23,682 nt of DNA, taken from contig NZ_JACRWH010000031.1 in the NCBI RefSeq assembly GCF_014306155.1, positions 1-23,682 of the forward strand. Reading direction: 5' to 3'. Source of the DNA: Holdemanella hominis. Lineage in GTDB: Bacteria; Bacillota_I; Bacilli_A; Erysipelotrichales; Erysipelotrichaceae. A program made the position numbers and the translations under genes. Within the stretch, counting starts at the first letter, position 1. Each line of letters begins with the position of its first letter. Below, piece after piece: positions 15,349 to 23,295 of this stretch. The notes below the pieces were generated by a model. The model made no database searches. It saw only the letters and a list, made by a program, of their open reading frames with translations, and was not told where the DNA came from.

Positions 15349-15880
15349 TCTTTTTTCCTCCTTTTGACTTAGGTTTTTCCATTTCCATCTCATCTAATTC
15401 AACAGAATAAACACGATCATTTTGTTGCTCTTTAAATATCTGAGCCATCAATTCACTATCATTCTTTGTTGCTTCGTATGAATCCAAATATGCATTATCC
15501 ACTAAATGGAATTTTTTCTTTTGTGTTTTCTCACTTTCAACTAATTCTGTGGCCGTTATCTTTAATGCTGCTTCTTCATTTAGTTCCAAACTATCTGGGG
15601 TCTTATTTAAATCCATCAACAACAGTGTTTCATTAAACAAGATGGGTTCTTCTTCTTTTAATGTTTTCATTTGTTTAAACATAATATTTAAAAATTGTTT
15701 TTTCACTTGATCATTAACCAATACTTCTACCGGCTGATCTAAAATATCTTTATAATGCTTTGATGGCACTACGGTTGGTTGTTTTGTGTCTGGATTGATA
15801 TATGCATAAGTCATACGACTAATATTTTCACAGACCTCTTTGATCTTCATTTTTTGAAATAAATCAAATTGTTTATTCAA
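15332..15880 (-). CDS. Accessory protein of unknown function, 182 aa
   Basis: The TTG start at 15880 has GAGGTGG six nt upstream; ATG 15850 lacks a ribosome binding site, so TTG is preferred. The product is helical and charged, without membrane segments. Recognisable stretches are MTYAYINPDTKQPTVVPSKHY, FKQMKTLKEEEPILFNET and the basic tail PKSKGGKKNDLQH. It is the first gene of the accessory run after the toxin-antitoxin pair, from which a terminator separates it. No family recognised. Confidence 0.6.
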   Translation of the reverse strand: MNKQFDLFQKMKIKEVCENISRMTYAYINPDTKQPTVVPSKHYKDILDQPVEVLVNDQVKKQFLNIMFKQMKTLKEEEPILFNETLLLMDLNKTPDSLELNEEAALKITATELVESEKTQKKKFHLVDNAYLDSYEATKNDSELMAQIFKEQQNDRVYSVELDEMEMEKPKSKGGKKNDLQH

Positions 15881-15910
15881 ATTAATCCACCTCTTTCTAA
15901 ATTTGTGTAA

Positions 15911-15943
15911 TAAAAAAGAGAAAGCGTAAACTTTCTCAAAAAG
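15911..15943 (-). terminator. Terminator after the toxin gene
   Basis: GAGAAAG (15918-15924) pairs with CTTTCTC (15931-15937), followed on the minus strand by a run of six T. It ends the toxin-antitoxin operon. Confidence 0.75.
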
Positions 15944-15945
15944 AA

Positions 15946-16260
15946 TTATTTAATTTTATTTTCGTAATCTTGTAATTGATGATAAATACCATCTATAAAA
16001 ACTATTGAATTTTCAATACGATACAACAAGAAATATTTAGTTTTATCTAAATTTAATCTTCGATATCCCTTGCTTCGAAGTCTAGAATTCAAACACAATT
16101 GAAATGACTCAGCAGAATTACTTAATACGAATTTTCCGCTTTCAACAGAAGCGATAAAATGATTTGCCGCTTGTTTATTACGCAAGTGAAAAAGAAGGTA
16201 TTCTACAATAGAATCCATATCTTCCATTGCATTTTCAGTAAATATTACTTTATAATCCAT
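15946..16260 (-). CDS. RelE/ParE-superfamily toxin
   Basis: The 104-residue protein has the compact RelE/ParE layout. An N-terminal strand and helices (MDYKVIFTENAMEDMDSIVEY) are followed by a basic middle (SRLRSKGYRRLNLDKTKYFLLYRI) and a final strand plus helix (VFIDGIYHQLQDYENKI). These toxins cleave ribosome-bound mRNA (RelE-like) or poison gyrase (ParE-like); the sequence does not decide which. The start overlaps the antitoxin gene by 11 nt. The pair likely stabilises the element. Confidence 0.85.
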   Translation of the reverse strand: MDYKVIFTENAMEDMDSIVEYLLFHLRNKQAANHFIASVESGKFVLSNSAESFQLCLNSRLRSKGYRRLNLDKTKYFLLYRIENSIVFIDGIYHQLQDYENKIK

Positions 16261-16543
16261 ATTTATTTCTAATGCTATCTATTGCTATATCCGCATCTAT
16301 TACTTTTCCTTCTTTAGATTGAGCTCTAGAAGAGGCAAGTCTATCCAAAAATTCATCTTCTGTCATAATTTTCATTTCTTTTGTTTTATTAAATTTTTTA
16401 ATTTCAAAAGGAATTCCATCATAAGCAACTGCTTGAGTTAAAAACATACGAATTGCACTCGTTGTATCTGTACCTAATTCCTTAAATAATGCATCTGCCT
16501 TAGATTTTAAATCATCATCCACTCTTACTTGAATAGTAGACAT
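16250..16543 (-). CDS. DinJ/RelB-family antitoxin
   Basis: The 97-residue protein has a ribbon-helix-helix N-terminus (STIQVRVDDDLKSKADALF) and the typical AIRMFLTQAVAYDGIPFEI segment of DinJ/RelB antitoxins. The C-terminal part (residues 55-97) should wrap the toxin. The start has GGAGGTGAT upstream. These antitoxins repress their own promoter, and a palindrome lies at the promoter here. It precedes and overlaps the toxin gene. Confidence 0.9.
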   Translation of the reverse strand: MSTIQVRVDDDLKSKADALFKELGTDTTSAIRMFLTQAVAYDGIPFEIKKFNKTKEMKIMTEDEFLDRLASSRAQSKEGKVIDADIAIDSIRNKYGL

Positions 16544-16565
16544 ACAGCATCACCTCCATATTTAA

Positions 16566-16594
16566 ATTATATGCAATTTCATTGCTATTGTACA
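16566..16594 (-). promoter_or_regulatory. Toxin-antitoxin promoter with operator palindrome
   Basis: On the minus strand TGTACA (16594-16589) and TATAAT (16571-16566) are 17 nt apart. GCAAT-TTC-ATTGC (16573-16585) lies in the spacer and is a likely site for the ribbon-helix-helix antitoxin. Confidence 0.6.
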
Positions 16595-16662
16595 TAAAAA
16601 GTATTACTTATTAATTACAGTTACATTATTTTATATCCAATAGGATATGAATGATTCATTTG

Positions 16663-16860
16663 TCAAATCCATAAATCAGTCGATAGCAACAGACTTTTAT
16701 GAATTAATTCATCATTTACATCTTTAAAGTTCATCGGATGATTATCAAAACATTGGTAATTGCATCTCGCAATCATCATAATCTTTTGTGTTGCACCTCT
16801 ACCTACTTCATCATTATCCAAATTATCTTCAAAAAGTAATAAATGTTTTGAAGATATTTT
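16663..16860 (-). pseudogene. Second, truncated copy of the primase 3' end
   Basis: Positions 16712-16823 match 17108-17219 of the primase gene base for base apart from scattered differences. Both encode LDNDEVGRGATQKIMMIAR and the following CFDNHP/KDVN segment. This copy continues into a different C-terminus (DELIHKSLLLSTDLWI) and a different upstream segment (KHLLLFEDN) before losing similarity. No start codon or ribosome binding site fits. It is a remnant of a duplicated or recombined primase gene. The rest of the 16600-16660 stretch is non-coding, with a small hairpin ATATCC/GGATAT at 16633-16648. Confidence 0.8.
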
Positions 16861-16865
16861 GTAAC

Positions 16866-16897
16866 AAAAAATCCTTCACCTAATGGCGAAGGATTTT
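16866..16897 (-). terminator. Intrinsic terminator downstream of the primase and repeats
   Basis: AAAATCCTTC (16868-16877) pairs with GAAGGATTTT (16888-16897), a 10-bp stem that two further pairs extend across one mismatch. On the minus strand it is followed by TTTTTTG. It separates the primase operon from the primase remnant and toxin-antitoxin region. Confidence 0.75.
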
Positions 16898-16898
16898 A

Positions 16899-16988
16899 CT
16901 TTCAACCCAACCATTTATATTCCGCATATTGGTCAGCGGTAAACTTTCAACCCAACCATTTATACCCCGCATATTGGTCAGCGGCAAA
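16899..16988. repeat. Two tandem 45-bp direct repeats plus a partial third
   Basis: Copies at 16899-16943 and 16944-16988 differ at only a few positions. The third begins CTTTCA at 16989 and then diverges. Each contains CCATTTATA and CGCATATTGGTCAGCGG. On the minus strand each copy reads KF-ADQYA-YKWLG then TGA, so a gene tail has been repeated, or the units are iteron-like sites. The 16989-17082 stretch holds nothing I recognise. Confidence 0.85.
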
Positions 16989-17082
16989 CTTTCATACTAA
17001 CTAACCAATTAGCTAGTAATGTACTTCTTTTTACAACTCTACTTTAGCAAGCGTACAAGTGATTGTCAATTTGAATGTTGAT

Positions 17083-18006
17083 TCATATTTTTATGCTTAC
17101 TAATTCCTCATTTACATCTTTAAAAATCACAGGATGATTATCAAAACATTGATAGTTACGTCTTGCAATCATCATAATCTTTTGTGTTGCACCTCTACCT
17201 ACTTCATCATTATCCAAATGGAAAACAATAATTTGAACATTGGGATTTCTTTCTAAAAAGGCTTTTAATGCTATTGGTATATCAGCTTCCGTCTTTGCAG
17301 CTATCTTTTCACAAGCTCCGCCTAAAGATAAAAAATTAAAAGCCTTGTAATCAACATCCTCCATTTTTAATAATGTCATATAAGACAATAAATCAATAGC
17401 TGCTTCAAAAACATGAAGAACATTGCTTTCTTTATTTTGATAATTAAAGCTAAAAGCCTTATTACTTCCTGCATGTTCTAATTTAAAATCTTTAAATATA
17501 TTTCGCTTAAATGCATAAGCAGGCATATCACCATCATACCCAACAAACACAGCATTTCGAAAATTTGCTGACTGATAAAGCATCCCTTTAGAAATAAAAT
17601 AATCAACAATTTCTCTATCTATTTTTCGTGTTTCACACAAATAACGAATCACTAAATTATTGTTTTTATCTTTCTCAGGAAGCTCGAATGGTTTAGTTTC
17701 TTTTTTATGATAATACGTAACAACTGGATCACTAATATTCATTAAACTTGCTAAATAGTTACACGCTTCTTTAAAATCATATCCTTCTACAGCAATCAAA
17801 TAATCCAATGCAGTCGTACCACCTACACCTTGTGACCACCAATACCACATTCCGTTTGAAAAGTGCAATGATTCATGTTCTCTATGAGAGTAATCCTTCT
17901 TTCCATTTTTTACTAATAATGAAGGATGATAGTTATTTAAATAATCAAATGCCGATAGTTTCCTAACATTTTCAAGAACCGATTTTCGAATAAACTTTTT
18001 GCTCAT
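17083..18006 (-). CDS. TOPRIM primase-like protein (DUF3991/CHC2-related)
   Basis: The 307-residue protein resembles element-encoded primases. The N-terminal domain (about 1-95) matches the CHC2 zinc-finger region in form (HESLHFSNGMWYWWSQGVGG, ALDYLIAVEGYDFKEACNYLA) but lacks the usual zinc cysteines. The TOPRIM part has VFEAAIDLLSYM with the conserved Glu and IIVFHLDNDEVGRGA with the DxD motif. It would prime replication of the transferred strand or the excised element. It overlaps the ArdC-like gene by four nt (ATGA), with AAGGAG before ATG. Its C-terminus (NEELVSIKI) differs from that of the downstream remnant. Confidence 0.8.
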   Translation of the reverse strand: MSKKFIRKSVLENVRKLSAFDYLNNYHPSLLVKNGKKDYSHREHESLHFSNGMWYWWSQGVGGTTALDYLIAVEGYDFKEACNYLASLMNISDPVVTYYHKKETKPFELPEKDKNNNLVIRYLCETRKIDREIVDYFISKGMLYQSANFRNAVFVGYDGDMPAYAFKRNIFKDFKLEHAGSNKAFSFNYQNKESNVLHVFEAAIDLLSYMTLLKMEDVDYKAFNFLSLGGACEKIAAKTEADIPIALKAFLERNPNVQIIVFHLDNDEVGRGATQKIMMIARRNYQCFDNHPVIFKDVNEELVSIKI

Positions 18007-19682
18007 TTTTCCAACTCCTTTAGTTTAGGTGCCATCATTCCTATACCATTCTGTTTACAAAAGTTTCTTACAGCGTTTGGATTTTCTTTGACAGAAAGTT
18101 CTTTGTCTTCCGTATAAATAGTTTGCACTTTATACTTTTGATCAACAACATTTGTGAGCCATTCATGCATAAAATGATTCAGTTCTCGAACACGAGTTGA
18201 ATCCCCATCTACTCTTTCAAAGTATTGAAGTGAATCCTGCTGATAGGTCTGTGGATATAGCATCCTGTTCTTTTTATCAACAGTAAATTCAACATCTGGA
18301 TCAGCCATCACATCACCATTTAAAACATAGTTATGAGCCATAGCCAATCGATCATCACCAATAATTTCAATATTTAAATCCATATAATTAGGTGTTCCAT
18401 ATTTCATATAATATGCACTGTTTGTTAATAAAGGATTAGCTATTTTTTCGAATAGCTCATAGTTTCTTCTTTCAATCGAATGATCCATAAACCAGGATTG
18501 TTTTGGATCAAACTCCTCATTCATAAATGCATCATAACAAGCACTATGCAAAGCAAATTGATAGACTTCATTATTCTGATACAAATGATCTTGTACTTTA
18601 TATTCTTTATTATCTGTCAAAAGATTTGATATTTCTTGATCAATCGTTTCATGAATATCTGAAGTTGTAATATTTGGATCCGATATAACATCTTTATACT
18701 GTTCCATCATGGATGCAATTTTAAGTACAATATCATGATTCAATTCTTCCATTTCCACTGGAGTAATATATTGATTTTCCTTTTCTAGCATATGCAAATT
18801 CTCCTTAAACACAGGTTCTATTAGTTCAATCAATTCGTGTGCTTTACTCTGAATGTTCACTAAAATAGATTTCAATTCACTATAATCCTTGTTAGCATAA
18901 GACGCGATATAACCAAATGAATATTCAGAAGTATCAATTCCAAAATGATCACAAATAACAAAAGCCAACGATTCTGCTTCAATTTCTCGTTGGCTTTGAT
19001 TTTTATCTGTTTCTTTATGAAGTAAGCTGTGAGCATACTCATGTATTAATGTTTTTGCGGTTTGTAAGTCCTCTAAATCTTTATTAATGACAATCTTATC
19101 TTTCCTTGGTGAATAATATCCTTTAGCTCCAGTCATAAAACTAAGATTTTCAGTTTCTGTTTTAAATTCAATCGGTATTGTACATACAGACTGAATAGTT
19201 TGAATAATTGCTTTCACTTCATTACTAGAACCTGTCAAATCATGCACTAAAGATGGAAGAGGATCTCCTGAAGTTTGTGAAATATCAAAGACTGTCGTTG
19301 TCTTAAAATGAGTCAGATTAATTGCACGCATTTCCTGGACTGGATTTCCAAATTCATCCAAAATCACATTTCCATTCTCGTCGTGTTTATTCATTAATCT
19401 ATCTTCTTTCGTTGTAACCGGAGCTAGAATCATCAATCCTTTTTCACCCTTATTTACATGACGATTAAAATTTGTCTGCCAAGCACGATATCCAGCTACC
19501 AAACTAGCCTCCGGTTTCTGTGACAATATTAATAAGGTATTATTCAAAGAATAACTATGAAACTTACTTAAACAAGATAGATACTGTTTAAACGATTCAG
19601 AAGAATAAACATCCTTTACTCCTTGCTCAATCATTGAAAAAGCCTGTTTAGTTTTCTCATCTTGAGATTTAAATTCTGCCAT
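18003..19682 (-). CDS. ArdC-like antirestriction protein with zincin domain
   Basis: The 559-residue protein has an ArdC N-terminal single-strand-binding domain at about 1-125 (HSYSLNNTLLILSQKPEAS, VAGYRAWQTNFNRHVNKGEKG). An M78-like metalloprotease domain follows, with HEYAH near 213 and the downstream Glu in EAESLAFVICDHFGID. A long C-terminal region of about 280 residues is of the kind seen in large element proteins. ArdC proteins protect incoming DNA from restriction. It is the first gene of a pair with the primase, and a terminator separates it from the zinc-ribbon gene. Confidence 0.82.
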   Translation of the reverse strand: MAEFKSQDEKTKQAFSMIEQGVKDVYSSESFKQYLSCLSKFHSYSLNNTLLILSQKPEASLVAGYRAWQTNFNRHVNKGEKGLMILAPVTTKEDRLMNKHDENGNVILDEFGNPVQEMRAINLTHFKTTTVFDISQTSGDPLPSLVHDLTGSSNEVKAIIQTIQSVCTIPIEFKTETENLSFMTGAKGYYSPRKDKIVINKDLEDLQTAKTLIHEYAHSLLHKETDKNQSQREIEAESLAFVICDHFGIDTSEYSFGYIASYANKDYSELKSILVNIQSKAHELIELIEPVFKENLHMLEKENQYITPVEMEELNHDIVLKIASMMEQYKDVISDPNITTSDIHETIDQEISNLLTDNKEYKVQDHLYQNNEVYQFALHSACYDAFMNEEFDPKQSWFMDHSIERRNYELFEKIANPLLTNSAYYMKYGTPNYMDLNIEIIGDDRLAMAHNYVLNGDVMADPDVEFTVDKKNRMLYPQTYQQDSLQYFERVDGDSTRVRELNHFMHEWLTNVVDQKYKVQTIYTEDKELSVKENPNAVRNFCKQNGIGMMAPKLKELEK

Positions 19683-19707
19683 AACATCACCATCCTTTCT
19701 AAATCAG

Positions 19708-19736
19708 GCAAAAAGAAAAGCACTAGCTGAAGTGCT
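19708..19736 (-). terminator. Terminator after the zinc-ribbon gene
   Basis: AGCACT (19719-19724) pairs with AGTGCT (19731-19736), followed on the minus strand by TTTTCTTTTT. It lies between the zinc-ribbon gene and the ArdC-like gene. Confidence 0.55.
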
Positions 19737-19815
19737 AATGCTTGTCGAAGCTCAGGTAAACCTAAATTGTTAATTGCTTTTATAATGATAAACCAGGTTG
19801 TTTCATCACAAATAT

Positions 19816-20241
19816 CTAAATCATCATAGTTTTCATTCCATTCTTTAATGTAGGATATATATTATGGATAAACTTCTTATATTCCTTTTCAGTTAAATCA
19901 ATATTTGTTTCACACTCTAAATTAGTAAGAGAATCAATATAAGTTGCGATGAATCGATTTTCTTTCTTCTCGACAATGATTTTTTGATAACCTTGATGAA
20001 ATTCACCAATTTTAAATTCAACACAAGTAGTTTCAGCTTCATCAACAGGCAAGAATGAATAATAAACATCTTGATTACAATAGAAACAATGACGAGATGC
20101 AGGAGGAATCATCTTTTCGCAACCTGCAAGATATACTCTCTGTTCATCAATATCTTTTTGAAGTTTGTCATCCATTACAGGAAAGCCATAAATGATTTGT
20201 GCTGTTTCATGTCCACAATGAGGACAACGTATATGTGTCAA
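19816..20241 (-). CDS. Zinc-ribbon protein, 141 aa
   Basis: The protein begins THIRCPHCGHETA and later has PPASRHCFYCNQDVYY, so two CxxC knuckles (about residues 6-9 and 52-55) can form one zinc ribbon. A beta-rich C-terminal domain follows (KIIVEKKENRFIATYIDS). The start is TTG at 20241, the only start before the first cysteines, with a weak ribosome binding site. It lies 24 nt after the AlbA-type regulator gene. No named family recognised; a DNA- or RNA-binding role is possible. Confidence 0.6.
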   Translation of the reverse strand: MTHIRCPHCGHETAQIIYGFPVMDDKLQKDIDEQRVYLAGCEKMIPPASRHCFYCNQDVYYSFLPVDEAETTCVEFKIGEFHQGYQKIIVEKKENRFIATYIDSLTNLECETNIDLTEKEYKKFIHNIYPTLKNGMKTMMI

Positions 20242-20265
20242 ATAAAATCACTTCTTTCTAGGAAA

Positions 20266-21648
20266 CTATTTAATTTTCCAATATCCGCTAAATCCATGTC
20301 CCACATATTCAATTTGATCATTTTCTTTAATGAGGCGTCGAACTGTTCTTAAACTGACGCCTAATTTTTCGGCCATGATTTTTGCACTGATTTTATTGTT
20401 TTCTTCAATCATGTTCATTATTAGTGTATCAAAATCTTGAGTGCCATCTTGAGTGCCATCTTGAGTGCCATCTTGAGTGCCACGATAATTTAAATTTGGC
20501 ATAATAACAGTAAATTGGTATCTATCGGATCTGAAATAGGGTTTCTTTTCATCAGTATAGTTCACTTGAAAAGCATAATTATCTAAGATTTTTGCAAATC
20601 CACTGCCTTTACGTTCCATATATCCAAGCCGATTAAATACATCTGCTAATACTGGATTTCTTCGAGTAGATGGTACAGTTACGGGATCTCTTTCTTGGAT
20701 GTTAGAGCCATCTGGCATGCCACCTGGAGAATAAATTTCCAAACGATCATCATAAATATCAATGTGAACTTCACTGCCATTAATCAAATAATCTCTATGT
20801 GCTATCGCATTGACTAATGCTTCGTGGTAACTACGTTCAACATATTCTGGCATTTCTTCTCTAGAATTTGCTGTCTTTTTCCACATCATTTTGGCATTTC
20901 TTTTAATGAAGGCTTCACCATTGTCTATTAAAGAAATAACACTGCCTTCATATTCAGCATCATCTAATGCATCGAAAGTACCTCCGCTTTTATTCAACCC
21001 ATTCCAACGTGTACAAAAGATTCTTGAATAACGAATTGGACTTTCATCCGCAATTAAAGCACCTGCATTTGTAAGATAACCATCTTCGGTTGCTAGTCCA
21101 AATGAAACAAGATCTTTTTCGTCAAAACTATTACCCGTCCATTTTTTATATCTTTCTCTAAGTTTAGAAAAAGCATAATCTTCAACTTTATACATTGAAT
21201 TTTGAGAATCAAAAGTTGTGTTACGGCCTCTTAATACAAGACGTTTTAATTCGATAGGAGACGCTTTTACACTTTCATTACCAATACGAACATAAGCTTC
21301 AAGTAATCCGTCTCCTGAATAATAGTAAGGTGTTTCTTCTCCTTTGAATACCTGAACAATTAAAAGAACATTTCCGTCTTCAGTATGAAAAGAAATTTTA
21401 AACTCTGGAATCGGATTTAATCTTGTTTTAATGATTTCGCTGATAAGTTCAGCATCTTTATCCGGAGTTTCTAAACCAACGATTTGATTATCATCTGAAA
21501 TTCCAAAGATTAAGAAACCTCCTAAAGTATTCGCAAAAGCACTGATGCTTTTACACCAGCTTTTAGGTTTTTTAACTTCTAATTTTAACTTTTTATCATA
21601 TTCTGTTGTTTCACCAATTATATTTTTAATTTCCAAGATATCCACCAA
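20266..21648 (-). CDS. AlbA/Schlafen-type DNA-binding protein (RecG-like regulator) with C-terminal winged helix
   Basis: The protein of about 456-460 residues has an AlbA_2 domain at about 10-125 (KKPKSWCKSISAFANTLGGF, LIFGISDDNQIVGLE). A helical and ATPase-like C-terminal part typical of 'RecG-like' regulators follows (SYHEALVNAIAHRDYLING, LEIYSPGGMPDG, RRNPVLADVFNRLGYMERKGSGF). After GTQD repeats comes a winged helix (ISAKIMAEKLGVSLRTVRRLI). Such proteins act as regulators or in stress/defence; this is not a true RecG helicase. The start is uncertain: TTG 21636 has GGTGG 5 nt upstream, and the frame extends to 21648. It heads the unit with the zinc-ribbon gene. Confidence 0.8.
   Translation of the reverse strand: MVDILEIKNIIGETTEYDKKLKLEVKKPKSWCKSISAFANTLGGFLIFGISDDNQIVGLETPDKDAELISEIIKTRLNPIPEFKISFHTEDGNVLLIVQVFKGEETPYYYSGDGLLEAYVRIGNESVKASPIELKRLVLRGRNTTFDSQNSMYKVEDYAFSKLRERYKKWTGNSFDEKDLVSFGLATEDGYLTNAGALIADESPIRYSRIFCTRWNGLNKSGGTFDALDDAEYEGSVISLIDNGEAFIKRNAKMMWKKTANSREEMPEYVERSYHEALVNAIAHRDYLINGSEVHIDIYDDRLEIYSPGGMPDGSNIQERDPVTVPSTRRNPVLADVFNRLGYMERKGSGFAKILDNYAFQVNYTDEKKPYFRSDRYQFTVIMPNLNYRGTQDGTQDGTQDGTQDFDTLIMNMIEENNKISAKIMAEKLGVSLRTVRRLIKENDQIEYVGHGFSGYWKIK
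20434..20481. repeat. Four 12-bp tandem repeats encoding (GTQD)4
   Basis: ATCTTGAGTGCC is repeated four times without change, inside the AlbA-type gene, between its ATPase-like domain and its winged helix. The period is a multiple of three, so copy changes alter linker length without shifting the frame. Confidence 0.9.
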
Positions 21649-21741
21649 CCTTTATAAAAATTATGACATAGAATTCTTTTAACAATCAAAAAAATACTAT
21701 AAAGCAATCAAAATTTCATAGTAAGAAAGTAAATATTATTG

Positions 21742-22098
21742 CTACGTGTAGCTTTTTGCCTGTTCCATCCAATAAGAACGAATTCTTTCTATCATATCAA
21801 TACAATCATTTTGCGCAGTAGTTGCATTACATTTTTTCATATCACTGAAAGTATGTCCGCACGGTACAAGATCATTATCTACATAACCGCCACTAACCCC
21901 AACAAGCCATGAAGTAAATACACTTCTCTTAAATTTAAAAATATAATAATGCATCTCATACAATTCAAATTTTTTAACAAATTCAATTTTAGATGGCTTT
22001 TTACCTAATTCTTGCGAATCTGATAACCATTCCACCATATTCATTTGAGCCACTTCTTGTTGTTTAATGTTCATTATTTTATCAATCCATTCATCCAC
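21742..22098 (-). CDS. Protein of unknown function, 118 aa
   Basis: The soluble protein has an N-terminal helical part (WIDKIMNIKQQEVAQMNMVEWL) and a Trp/Tyr-rich core (FELYEMHYYIFKFKR, WLVGVSGGYVDNDLVPCGHTF) with two Cys. I do not recognise the family. The GTG start at 22098 lacks a clear ribosome binding site; it lies 18 nt after, and in the same frame as, the stop of the VOC gene, so it is probably translated by coupling. The 21649-21741 gap behind it is AT-rich and without features. Confidence 0.6.
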   Translation of the reverse strand: MDEWIDKIMNIKQQEVAQMNMVEWLSDSQELGKKPSKIEFVKKFELYEMHYYIFKFKRSVFTSWLVGVSGGYVDNDLVPCGHTFSDMKKCNATTAQNDCIDMIERIRSYWMEQAKSYT

Positions 22099-22116
22099 AA
22101 ACTGAAATTTATGGTG

Positions 22117-22479
22117 TTACATCGGTGTTCCTACTTCAATCAAATTACCGTCCAAATCATAAAAACGAATTACTTTTTGTCCCCAACTATGTGTCATAAG
22201 TTTATTAACATATTGAATTGAGGGATAAGACCGTTCCAGCTTTTCAACGAATGCTTCTATATCTTGTTCTTCAAAATATAATTCACAAGAATTACTTTTA
22301 GGGATAATATCCTTTCCTAAAAACTTTTTCCAAATTTTTTCGTCTTGAAGCACAAGTCCTTCCGTTAAAATCATGTTACCGTCATTGTCAAGTACCAAAT
22401 CAAGACCGAACAGGTCATTGTAAAATTGTTTTGATTTCTCAATATCTTTAACAACAATTAAAATGTTCTTTAATTTCAT
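22117..22479 (-). CDS. VOC/glyoxalase-bleomycin resistance family protein
   Basis: The 120-residue protein has the VOC start MKLKNILIVVKDIEKSKQFY, NDLFGLDLVLDNDGN, and the closing VIRFYDLDGNLIEVGTPM with its metal-site Glu. Members are small dioxygenases, isomerases, or drug-binding and drug-modifying resistance proteins; this sequence does not tell which. The ATG has GAGGTG upstream. It is followed by the 118-residue gene in the same unit. Confidence 0.88.
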   Translation of the reverse strand: MKLKNILIVVKDIEKSKQFYNDLFGLDLVLDNDGNMILTEGLVLQDEKIWKKFLGKDIIPKSNSCELYFEEQDIEAFVEKLERSYPSIQYVNKLMTHSWGQKVIRFYDLDGNLIEVGTPM

Positions 22480-22540
22480 TGTCTAACACCTCTAAATAAA
22501 TTCTAATTTATCTAGCTAAATAATATCATACACCTTAGTT

Positions 22541-23290
22541 TTAAACATTAGCTATATTAACCAATTTAGCTAGAATTACAATTCTCTTATTGTTACCTCT
22601 TGTATCACAAGTAACCAATGTCATTAATCGATCTTCTTTATTTACTGAAACACCAGTTTTATACAATCCCCTATTAATGGAATCTGATATAAATGAATTA
22701 AATGAATTTGTTGAATCCCATTCTGTTTGAGTAAATTCTAAAGAATCATTCAAGTCGTTTAAATCAATATTCATGACTCCAAAGATCTGATATGTTCTAG
22801 TTTCATCTTCAGTGATGAATTTAAATGTATCATGCTTTTTATAATAGTTTTGATCTATATAACTCATTAAAGGTGTAAAAATAATGTTATCCCATTTACT
22901 CGAATGACCATAGATTACAACGTTTTTTGAATCTATATTCCCATCTGCCGATACAAATGGTATTCCGGCATTGGCATATTCTTTGTTGATATTCTTACGA
23001 ACATAATAATCATTATTTTGGGTTTGTACAATCGGCTCATAAATAATTCGATCATCAAATTCTAAAATACCAACAACATCTTTATTTGTTTTTTTCAACA
23101 AAGATAAAGAAAGCTCCTTTTCAGAAGCTTCCTCATTCTCTTTATTTGATTCTTTTTTATTCGTTTTTGTTTCTACATAATAATCCGAATAGTCATAAGA
23201 TTTCTTTGCAGTAATCTGATTGTAGATAACTCCACCAATCAATCCCACTACAACCAGTGCAGCTGCTATTTTTATTCTTTTATGTTTCAT
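22541..23290 (-). CDS. srtB: Class B sortase
   Basis: The 249-residue membrane-anchored transpeptidase has an N-terminal membrane anchor at about 6-25 (IKIAAALVVVGLIGGVIYNQ) and a charged linker. The sortase domain has His129 (VVIYGHSSKWDN), Cys228 (TLVTCDTRG) and Arg236 (NNKRIVIL). All three catalytic residues are present. The long insert before the Cys fits class B. It starts 5 nt after the stop of the SpaA-like gene, its likely substrate, which is broken here. Class B sortases attach specific surface proteins to peptidoglycan. Confidence 0.9.
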   Translation of the reverse strand: MKHKRIKIAAALVVVGLIGGVIYNQITAKKSYDYSDYYVETKTNKKESNKENEEASEKELSLSLLKKTNKDVVGILEFDDRIIYEPIVQTQNNDYYVRKNINKEYANAGIPFVSADGNIDSKNVVIYGHSSKWDNIIFTPLMSYIDQNYYKKHDTFKFITEDETRTYQIFGVMNIDLNDLNDSLEFTQTEWDSTNSFNSFISDSINRGLYKTGVSVNKEDRLMTLVTCDTRGNNKRIVILAKLVNIANV

Positions 23291-23295
23291 ACTAT

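Noticed and set aside
16899..16988. Possible CRISPR array
   Set aside because: The 45-bp units are directly adjacent without unique spacers, and no cas gene is present.
20266..21648. True RecG helicase
   Set aside because: It has AlbA-like and HATPase-like regulator motifs and a winged helix but no helicase motifs; the RecG label belongs to automatic annotation of this family.
22512..22575. Inverted repeat CTAGCTAAAT/ATTTAGCTAG around the end of the sortase gene
   Set aside because: The arms are about 40 bp apart and AT-rich, one lies in coding sequence, and there is no T-tract; not strong enough for a terminator or operator call.
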